Shown: one piece after another, positions 1 through 5,210 of the stretch | Layout: the number at the start of each line of letters is the position of its first letter | Numbering within the stretch: the stretch's first letter is position 1 | Assembly (NCBI GenBank): GCA_947307005.1 | Contig: CAMZHY010000105.1 | Span: 1 to 9,507, forward strand | Source of the DNA: an uncultured Planctomycetaceae bacterium | GTDB lineage: Bacteria > Planctomycetota > Planctomycetia > Pirellulales > Thermoguttaceae | Length of the DNA: 9,507 nucleotides | Direction of reading: 5' to 3' | Translations under genes and position numbers: made by a program | The notes under the pieces: generated by a model | The model's database searches: none | Seen by the model: the letters and a program-made list of their open reading frames with translations, nothing else | What the model was told of the DNA's origin: nothing

Positions 1-51
1 AAGGATGCGGGAAACATTCTGGGGACCGTCGACGACGTCGATCGTTTTCAT
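1..51 (-). CDS. N-terminal fragment of a CDS, possibly an aldo/keto reductase
   Basis: Only the first 17 codons lie in the window; the gene continues past the left edge. They read MKTIDVVDGPQNVSRIL. The ATG at 51-49 follows a good Shine-Dalgarno AGGAG (plus-strand 59-63) with a 7-base spacer, and the frame stays open to the edge, which is why I call a real start. An N-terminus of the form 'x-hydrophobic-N-V-S-R-hydrophobic-L' is common in aldo/keto reductases, where a GT pair of the barrel's first strand follows, but 17 residues cannot establish the family. It lies downstream of the protease gene and behind that gene's terminator, so it probably has its own promoter within 52-198, although I could not identify convincing -35/-10 boxes there. 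Confidence 0.6.
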   Translation of the reverse strand, partial: MKTIDVVDGPQNVSRIL

Positions 52-58
52 GGGGAGT

Positions 59-63
59 CTCCT
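59..63 (-). promoter_or_regulatory. Shine-Dalgarno site of the truncated left-edge gene
   Basis: The minus strand reads AGGAG seven bases before the ATG at 51-49. This spacing is near optimal and is the main support for calling a gene start in only 51 visible coding bases. Confidence 0.7.
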
Positions 64-150
64 AAGCGATATCTAAATCTGAGGCGTTCCGAAACCTAAC
101 GGGATCGTTTTCCTTTTCGGCGAAAAAAACGGTCTGAACGCCTCGCAAGA

Positions 151-177
151 GGACGCGTCGCAGAAAAAGACGCGTCC
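151..177. repeat. 9-bp perfect inverted repeat between the protease terminator and the next gene
   Basis: GGACGCGTC (151-159) and GACGCGTCC (169-177) are perfect reverse complements separated by nine bases. Each arm contains the 8-bp palindrome GACGCGTC, so the site is also two copies of one palindrome 17 bp apart. No T-run follows the repeat directly on either strand, which argues against an intrinsic terminator. It sits about 100 bp upstream of the start at 51, so an operator or a leader hairpin for that gene is possible. The hexamer ACGCGT is common across this window, so chance is also possible. Confidence 0.45.
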
Positions 178-198
178 GACGAACGTAAAACCTGACAT

Positions 199-236
199 AA
201 AAAAAGCGCGCGCGAACCTTTTGGGAACGCGCGCGC
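199..236 (-). terminator. Rho-independent terminator of the protease gene
   Basis: Read on the minus strand, a 9-bp GC-only stem (arms at 228-236 and 206-214, alternating GC) is closed by a short inner stem of two pairs and a small loop, and is followed immediately by seven T (205-199). The hairpin starts ten bases after the protease stop codon at 247-249. Strong stem, immediate T-run and position together make this the clearest terminator in the window. The A-run lies only on the plus-strand left side, so it works for leftward transcription only. Confidence 0.92.
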
Positions 237-246
237 CGTTCTGAAC

Positions 247-2475
247 TCAGAGCGCCGTGCGAATCGAAAGGATATCGGCGTAATCCTTTGTGATCTTTAG
301 CGCCTCGTCGAGGTAGTAGTCGCGCTTGACGCCTCCGCCGCCGAGGACGCTTTCCTCCATCTTATCCGTCTCTTCTTTGCTGTTAAGCTTGTCGAGTTCG
401 GCGAAGTACTTTTCGCGGTTGAGCGGGGTCGCTTTACGCAGTTTGCTGTCGCGATAGAGTTCGATCTTGCGGAGTTCTTCCTGGAAATCCTCCGACGCGG
501 CGACGCGCGCTGCGGAACGCTCCGAAATCTGTTTGACGATCTCCGGATCGACGTTCGCAAAAACCGGATACTTCGCGGGCTCGACCTTTTCGAAGGAGAG
601 CGGATAATCGAGATCCGATTCGGCGATATCTTCAAGCACGCTCGTAAACTGCGGCAAAATGACGTCGGAATGAACGCCCTGAAGCTGCGGCGACTCGCCC
701 GAGGGCAGATAATACCCCTGAATCGTGAGCTTAACGGCGCCAAGTTTCGGCGCGTTGCGGCTCCCGAGGAGCGATCCGAAGATCGCGCTCGAAAGTTCCA
801 TCATCGACTGCACCGAACCCTTGCCGTGCGTCGTTTCGTCGCCGACGACAAGACCGCGATGGTAGTCGCGAATCGCGCCCGCGAAAATTTCGCTTGCGCT
901 CGCGCTAAGACGGCTTGTGAGCACGACGAGCGGCTTGCTCCAAACGATATTCGGATCGGGGTCGTTGAGCGAACGCGGACGGTCGCCGAATTCGGACGGT
1001 TTCGTCTGCACGACCGAGCCCGTCTTGATGAAGAGGCCCGTGAGCGTAACGACTTCCGGGAGCGATCCGCCGCCGTTGTAGCGCAGATCGACGACGCACG
1101 CGTCGACGTCTTTCTCGTTGAACTCGTTGAGGATGGCGCGAACGTCGTCGCTAACGCTGCGCCCGCCCTCGCCGTTCTTCGCTTTCATGTCGAGATAGAA
1201 ACTCGGAAGATCAATGACGCCGACGCGAACGCCGACCTTCTCCGTCTTCTGGTCTTTGGGAACGTCGACGAACTCGACGTCGCCCCCTTCCGCCTTCGGT
1301 TTGAGATCGAAGATCGCCGACTGAGCCGCGCTGTCTTCGAGATCGACCTTTTCGCGAACGATCGAAATAAGCTTCTTCTTGCCGTCGGGCGAGACGACCT
1401 GGAGACGAACGACGGTGCCGCCTTTGCCGCGAATCTTATCAACGACGTCGGTGAGCTTCATATCGACGACGTCCTCGATCGGACCGTCTTCGCCCTGACC
1501 GACGCCGACGATTTTATCTTCTTCTTTAAGCTCGCCCTGCTTCTCCGCCGGACTCCCCTTGACGATGCGCTTCACGACCGTGTAGCCGTCGTCCCACTGG
1601 AGCGTCGCGCCGATGCCTTCGAGGTTGAGTCCGATCTGGATCATGAAGTTCTCGTACGACTTCGGCGACATATACGTGGAATGAGGATCGAACGCGTTCG
1701 CAATCGCGGTGAGGTAGATTTCGAGCAAATCGTCGTTCGACGTCTGATGAAGGCGCTTTTGGAGCGTGTGATAACGTCTCTTAAGCTTGGAAATCGGATC
1801 TTCCGAGCGATCCGAAGGAGCCGCGACCTCGCCGTCGCTCGGAGCCGATTTCTGCGCGGAATCGCCGTCTTGCGCCTGCTTCTCTTCCGCTTCCTTCTTC
1901 TTATCGCGCTCTTCCGCCTCAAGGGAGAGAATCTCGTACTTGACGCGCTTGCGCATCCGGTCGACAACCTCGTCCTGCGTCTTCGGATAGGTCAGTTCCT
2001 TCTTATCGCGAACGAGCTCTTCGTCGACGGTGAAATCGAATTGATTCTCTTCGAGGAGTTTGTCGGCGATGGCGCAGCGTTCGTCGACGCGCTCAAGATA
2101 AACGCGGTACATGTCGAACGCGGGCGCGACGACGCCGGACTTCGCTTGAGTCGCCATCGTCTTCGAGTATTGCGCGGCAAACTGATCGACGTCGCTCTGA
2201 TTGAAATAGAGTTTCGTCGGATCGATCGCCTTGAGGAAGAGTTCGAAGGCGCGCTGCGAGGTCGTTTCGTTAATTTTGGTCTTAGACACATGGCGCCCTT
2301 CGAGCAGACGCGAAAAGTTAATCGCTATCTGCTTGTCGCGCGTGGTCGGGACGAGCGCCCCGCTCTCGTCGGGCGCCGCGGCGCCGCACGCGGAACAACA
2401 AGCGGAAACCGCAAAAATAAGAATCAAAGAAAGCGAAACGAATCGCGCGTTTCGCCTATCGTTATTACATGTCAT
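247..2475 (-). CDS. prc: Carboxy-terminal processing (tail-specific) protease, S41 family, Prc/Tsp type
   Basis: This encodes a 742-residue periplasmic serine protease of the Prc/Tsp type, which cuts proteins from exposed C-termini; the E. coli relative is 682 residues and processes FtsI and MepS. Numbering from the ATG at 2475: signal peptide with basic residues 7-11, a hydrophobic core at 12-25 and a possible lipobox V-S-A-C ending at C26 (lipoprotein, or signal peptidase I cleavage slightly later); an N-terminal helical domain about 40-250; PDZ domain about 280-370 (GIGATL, KGSPAEKQG, DKIVGVGQGEDG); peptidase core about 415-600; C-terminal Prc domain about 615-740. The Ser/Lys dyad aligns to E. 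coli S430 and K455 as S526 (SASASEIF) and K552 (HGKGSVQ), with D537 matching D441. A charged, low-complexity stretch rich in Lys/Glu lies around 186-226. I preferred this ATG over an in-frame TTG at 2547 because it puts the signal peptide at the N-terminus; its Shine-Dalgarno is weak (AGG, 7-base spacer). A terminator follows the stop. Confidence 0.95.
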   Translation of the reverse strand: MTCNNDRRNARFVSLSLILIFAVSACCSACGAAAPDESGALVPTTRDKQIAINFSRLLEGRHVSKTKINETTSQRAFELFLKAIDPTKLYFNQSDVDQFAAQYSKTMATQAKSGVVAPAFDMYRVYLERVDERCAIADKLLEENQFDFTVDEELVRDKKELTYPKTQDEVVDRMRKRVKYEILSLEAEERDKKKEAEEKQAQDGDSAQKSAPSDGEVAAPSDRSEDPISKLKRRYHTLQKRLHQTSNDDLLEIYLTAIANAFDPHSTYMSPKSYENFMIQIGLNLEGIGATLQWDDGYTVVKRIVKGSPAEKQGELKEEDKIVGVGQGEDGPIEDVVDMKLTDVVDKIRGKGGTVVRLQVVSPDGKKKLISIVREKVDLEDSAAQSAIFDLKPKAEGGDVEFVDVPKDQKTEKVGVRVGVIDLPSFYLDMKAKNGEGGRSVSDDVRAILNEFNEKDVDACVVDLRYNGGGSLPEVVTLTGLFIKTGSVVQTKPSEFGDRPRSLNDPDPNIVWSKPLVVLTSRLSASASEIFAGAIRDYHRGLVVGDETTHGKGSVQSMMELSSAIFGSLLGSRNAPKLGAVKLTIQGYYLPSGESPQLQGVHSDVILPQFTSVLEDIAESDLDYPLSFEKVEPAKYPVFANVDPEIVKQISERSAARVAASEDFQEELRKIELYRDSKLRKATPLNREKYFAELDKLNSKEETDKMEESVLGGGGVKRDYYLDEALKITKDYADILSIRTAL

Positions 2476-2502
2476 TCGCCAGCCTGTTCTACAAAAAAGT
2501 TT

Positions 2503-2532
2503 ACGCGTTTCGACTCCGTCTCGACGCGTTTC
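2503..2532 (-). repeat. Direct repeat upstream of the protease start
   Basis: The 9-mer GAAACGCGT (minus strand) occurs twice, at 2532-2524 and 2511-2503, with a 21-bp period, which is two turns of the helix. The second copy ends 27 bases before the ATG at 2475. The core GAAACGCG appears once more just inside the protease gene (2453-2446) and once upstream of ileS (8880-8873), and I found no other copy in the window. It could be a regulator's binding site, but no regulator is known and the sequence is CGCG-rich like its surroundings. Confidence 0.4.
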
Positions 2533-2573
2533 AAGGACGTCGCGCAATCGCGGCGTCTCCGTTCAACTTAGTT

Positions 2574-2608
2574 GCCGAAAGGAGCGATTTGACGTCGCTC
2601 CTTTCGGC
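2574..2608 (-). promoter_or_regulatory. Perfect 14-bp stem-loop in the protease leader
   Basis: Arms at 2574-2587 and 2595-2608 are perfectly complementary over 14 bp with a 7-base loop (TTTGACG on the plus strand). It lies about 110 bp after the symporter stop codon and 100 bp before the protease ATG. Neither strand has a T-run after the stem, so it does not fit a standard intrinsic terminator. It may end or process the symporter transcript by another route, or act as a stable element in the protease leader RNA. The rest of the 2476-2717 gap holds smaller overlapping inverted repeats at 2642-2691 and no credible gene. Confidence 0.6.
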
Positions 2609-2717
2609 TAAATTCTGGAAATTTTCTCGAAATTCTCGTCCGACGCAAAGCGTCAAGCGGAAACGCAAGGCGGAGCATACTCATTTCCGCCCCGCGACGC
2701 AAGTATGAATTTCGCCG

Positions 2718-4331
2718 TCAGCGCGTCTCGCCGTCCTTTTCGACGACGCTTTCCGCCCCGTCGCCAAACGCAAGCTTGACGCGTTCGGGATCGAGCTTCT
2801 TCGTAAACGCGCTCACGAGCGGCACGACGATAAACGGGAAGAGCATCGCGACGGACGCGGTCACGGGCGAGAACTTTTTCGCGACGCCGGCGCCCTGTCC
2901 GAAGAAGAGCGTCCAATAGATCCCGTTGGAGACGACGACGCCGGAGAGCATGCCCCAGACGGCGCCGGCCTTCGTGACGCCGCGCCAGAAGAGCCCGTAG
3001 ACGTAAGGAGCCAAAAACCCGCCGCAGATCGCGCCCCAGCTCAGCGCGGTCAGCGCGACGATCCACGAGGGGCTGAAGAGCGCGATCAGGTACGAGCCGA
3101 GAATAAAGACGCCGCAGCAGACGCGGAGAACGAGCAGGTGCGTCTTCTCCGACGCGTTCGGCGCGACGTAACCTTTGACGAGGTCGAGACTCAGCGCGGC
3201 GGACGACGTCAGCGCGAGCGAGCAGAGCGTCGACATCGACGCGGAGAGAACGAGAAGAAGCACGATCGCGAGAAACCACGACGGGAAGCATTTCACGAGC
3301 ATCGTCGGCACGAGTTTGTTCACGTCGATCGAGGAGCCGTCAGGCGTGAGCGTCGTTCTAAGGACGTCCTCGGGAAGCAGATGCGAAAGCGCGCCGATTC
3401 CGTAGGCGGCGACCCCGATGAGAGTCGCGAAAACGCAGCAGACGATCGCGCCCTTGACGATTTGCTTCTCGTCTTTAATCGCGTAGAACTTGTGAACCAT
3501 CTGCGGAAGTCCCCACGGCGCGATCGACGTCATGAAGACGACGGACCAGAAGAGCCAGCCCGGCATCGGCTTAAACGGATCGGTCTGCACCGCGCTCAGC
3601 TCGCCGCTCAGACGCGCCTTGTAATTGCTCGTCGCCTGCTCCACGACGCCTGCGAACCCGCCGCAGTCCTTCGCGAAGTAGGAAAACGCGAACCAGACCA
3701 TGCAGAGCGCGCCGAAGAACATGATCGCCCCTTGGATGAAATCGATTCGCGCCGCCGCTTTGTAGCCGCCGATGACAAGGTAGATTCCCGTCGTGACCGT
3801 AATGATCGTCAGCGCGGTCGTCATTGAAACGTTGAAGACCTCCTTGAAGAGATAGGTCAGCCCGGCGAAAACCGACGCGGAATATGGGAGCAGAAAGAGG
3901 AAAATCAGAATCGCGCCGAGGATCTTCATGAAGTTGGAGCCGTAACGCTGCGCGAAAAACTGAGGCGTCGTCGACGCGTTCAGGCGCCTCGTCATCTTGC
4001 GCGTCGCGCGGCCCAGAACGAGCCACGCGGCGAAACTGCCGACGAGTCCGTTCATGAGTCCGACCCAGAGCGATTTGAAGGAGACAAGCCATCCGTAAGT
4101 CCCCGCAAATCCAATGAAAACAACCGCGCTAAAGTACGCGGCGCCGTAAGAGAGCGCGAGAATCCAAGGACCAAGCGTTCTGCCGCCGAGGAAAAAGTCG
4201 TTCGTGTCGTTCGTCTTTTTCATACCCCACGCGGCGATCGCCATGAGAACGATAAAAAAGAGACCCGTTATAACAAGAGGAAGAAGACTGCGCTGGGGGT
4301 CGTCTGCGGCAAATAAAAGAGTTTCCATCAT
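2718..4331 (-). CDS. Sodium:solute symporter (SSS family, PutP/PanF-like)
   Basis: A 537-residue inner-membrane transporter of the SSS family (TC 2.A.21), which uses the sodium gradient to import a small solute. I count about 13 hydrophobic segments, roughly at residues 18-37, 53-77, 88-107, 135-158, 170-189, 198-219, 258-276, 291-315, 352-380, 399-419, 424-449, 455-477 and 490-509, the usual number for this family. The segment at 352-380 carries ASMSTLCS; S367 and T368 align with PutP S340/T341, which form the Na2 sodium site. The cytoplasmic stretch DFFLGGRTLGPW (45-56) and the WGLPQMVHKFYAIKD stretch (about 273-287) are also typical. The substrate cannot be told from sequence: proline, pantothenate and other organic solutes are all handled by relatives. 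The start is ATG 4331, eight bases after AGGTG; a TTG at 4400 is in frame but unneeded. Upstream purN is 111 bp away, and functional linkage to it is not apparent. Confidence 0.9.
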   Translation of the reverse strand: MMETLLFAADDPQRSLLPLVITGLFFIVLMAIAAWGMKKTNDTNDFFLGGRTLGPWILALSYGAAYFSAVVFIGFAGTYGWLVSFKSLWVGLMNGLVGSFAAWLVLGRATRKMTRRLNASTTPQFFAQRYGSNFMKILGAILIFLFLLPYSASVFAGLTYLFKEVFNVSMTTALTIITVTTGIYLVIGGYKAAARIDFIQGAIMFFGALCMVWFAFSYFAKDCGGFAGVVEQATSNYKARLSGELSAVQTDPFKPMPGWLFWSVVFMTSIAPWGLPQMVHKFYAIKDEKQIVKGAIVCCVFATLIGVAAYGIGALSHLLPEDVLRTTLTPDGSSIDVNKLVPTMLVKCFPSWFLAIVLLLVLSASMSTLCSLALTSSAALSLDLVKGYVAPNASEKTHLLVLRVCCGVFILGSYLIALFSPSWIVALTALSWGAICGGFLAPYVYGLFWRGVTKAGAVWGMLSGVVVSNGIYWTLFFGQGAGVAKKFSPVTASVAMLFPFIVVPLVSAFTKKLDPERVKLAFGDGAESVVEKDGETR

Positions 4332-4339
4332 CTTAACTG

Positions 4340-4344
4340 CACCT
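4340..4344 (-). promoter_or_regulatory. Shine-Dalgarno site of the symporter gene
   Basis: AGGTG on the minus strand lies eight bases before the first of two adjacent ATG codons (4331 and 4328). This supports starting translation there rather than at the upstream in-frame TTG at 4400, which would add 23 residues ahead of the first membrane segment. Confidence 0.6.
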
Positions 4345-4405
4345 AGAGACGCGATTGTAACGAGCGCTCCTTGAAAAAAACGAATCAAAGCGCGCTGCAA
4401 AGAGG

Positions 4406-4428
4406 GCGGCGGCGCGTTACGCCGCCGC
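4406..4428 (-). terminator. GC-rich hairpin after purN, possible terminator
   Basis: A perfect 9-bp stem of G and C (GCGGCGGCG at 4406-4414 and its complement at 4420-4428) with a 5-base loop lies 14 bases after the purN stop. A clean T-run does not follow directly: the minus strand continues CCTCTTTGC, and a run of seven T comes only at 4380-4374, some 25 bases later. It is therefore a weaker candidate than the hairpin after the protease gene. It may cause partial termination before the symporter gene or simply shield the 3' end of the purN message. Confidence 0.45.
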
Positions 4429-4442
4429 GCCGCGACGAACGG

Positions 4443-5114
4443 TCAATTTTCGTCGTTTTCTTGAGAAGGGGGAAGGATGTGAACGACGCGATCGTGAGAA
4501 TTCGGAAGATCGACGACCTGAACGCGTCCGTCGGCGAGAAGACGCAGCGCCTCGGGGTACGCGACGAACTCGCACTCGTAGAGGACGCGGTCGCTAAGGG
4601 AGTCGATCGTGTCGTCGTCGCGAACGTCCGTCCACTTCTGGAGAATGATCGGCCCGTGGTCGTACTCGTTGTCCACGAAATGAACCGTGCAACCGGTGAT
4701 CTTGACGCCGCCGTGAAGAACCTGCTCGTGAACGCGGCGACCGTACATTCCCTTCCCGCAGAACGCCGGAATCAGCGACGGATGGATATTGAGAACGCGA
4801 TCTTTGAGTTCGTGCGGGATCCGCAGGAGTTTGAGATAGCCCGCCATCACGACGTAATCCGCCGAAGAGGCGAAGCACGGACGGAAAACCTCGTCGCTGA
4901 ACTCCTCCGTCGTTTCGAAATCGGAACTTTCGACGACGGCGATCGGAATGTTGTTCTCTTCCGCGTACTGCAAGCCGGACGCGTTCTTTGAGCTGGCGAT
5001 CACCACGCAAATTTCCGCGTCAAGCTCGCCGCGACCAATGACGTCGATAAGGTTTTTAAGCGTTCGCCCGCGCCCGGAAATGAGTACGGCGAGCCGGAGT
5101 TTCTTTGAAGCCAT
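4443..5114 (-). CDS. purN: Phosphoribosylglycinamide formyltransferase (GAR transformylase)
   Basis: This 223-residue cytoplasmic enzyme transfers the formyl group of 10-formyltetrahydrofolate to GAR, the third step of de novo purine synthesis. The catalytic triad of the family (E. coli N106, H108, D144) is present as N109 and H111 in VLNIHPSLIP and D152 in NEYDHGPII. The phosphate-binding loop near the N-terminus reads SGRGRTLKNL (13-22), where E. coli has SGNGSNL. The folate-site region VVMAGYLKLL (88-97) is also present. Length is close to the usual 190-215, with a short polar C-terminal tail (about 205-223) that has no obvious role. The ATG at 5114 follows a strong AGGAGG at 5119-5124 with a short 4-base spacer. 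The gene is between ileS and the symporter gene, with hairpins in both flanking gaps, so it may be transcribed on its own. No other purine-synthesis genes are adjacent. Confidence 0.96.
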   Translation of the reverse strand: MASKKLRLAVLISGRGRTLKNLIDVIGRGELDAEICVVIASSKNASGLQYAEENNIPIAVVESSDFETTEEFSDEVFRPCFASSADYVVMAGYLKLLRIPHELKDRVLNIHPSLIPAFCGKGMYGRRVHEQVLHGGVKITGCTVHFVDNEYDHGPIILQKWTDVRDDDTIDSLSDRVLYECEFVAYPEALRLLADGRVQVVDLPNSHDRVVHILPPSQENDEN

Positions 5115-5118
5115 GACG

Positions 5119-5124
5119 CCTCCT
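5119..5124 (-). promoter_or_regulatory. Strong Shine-Dalgarno site of purN
   Basis: A full AGGAGG on the minus strand lies four bases before the ATG at 5114. It is the strongest ribosome-binding match in the window, although the spacer is shorter than usual, and it fixes the purN start. Confidence 0.75.
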
Positions 5125-5161
5125 GAATATCGAAATGGAATGTATTCTCGTGATCTTACAG

Positions 5162-5199
5162 AAAAGCCGCCGCGCTCGTCGACTGGGACGAACGCGGCG
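5162..5199 (-). terminator. Terminator-like hairpin between ileS and purN
   Basis: On the minus strand a 13-pair stem (arms 5199-5187 and 5180-5168, including one G-U pair) with a 6-base loop is followed two bases later by TTTTCT (5165 downward). It starts 11 bases after the ileS stop at 5211-5213. The stem is strong and GC-rich but the T-run is short. I read it as the probable end of the ileS transcript, perhaps leaky, with purN then needing its own promoter in the AT-richer 60 bases before its start. I could not pick out clear promoter boxes there. Confidence 0.65.
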
Positions 5200-5210
5200 T
5201 CGCGAAAGGG

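Noticed and set aside
2476..2547. TTG-initiated extension of the protease by 24 residues
   Set aside because: It would bury the signal peptide behind a polar, Arg-rich stretch. The ATG at 2475 gives a normal N-terminus.
670..2571. Long plus-strand open frame (633 codons) opposite the protease gene
   Set aside because: Its translation is highly Arg/Asp/Val-rich with no recognisable domain, and the minus-strand frame has clear S41 protease motifs. Codon bias against T/A-rich codons leaves few stops on the opposite strand.
2642..2654. GACGC-AAA-GCGTC as a terminator of the symporter gene
   Set aside because: The stem is only five pairs with a 3-base loop and no T-run follows it on the minus strand.
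2469..2708. Plus-strand small open frame of 79 codons in the symporter-protease gap
   Set aside because: It has no ribosome-binding site, overlaps the protease start, runs through the 14-bp hairpin and has an unremarkable basic composition.
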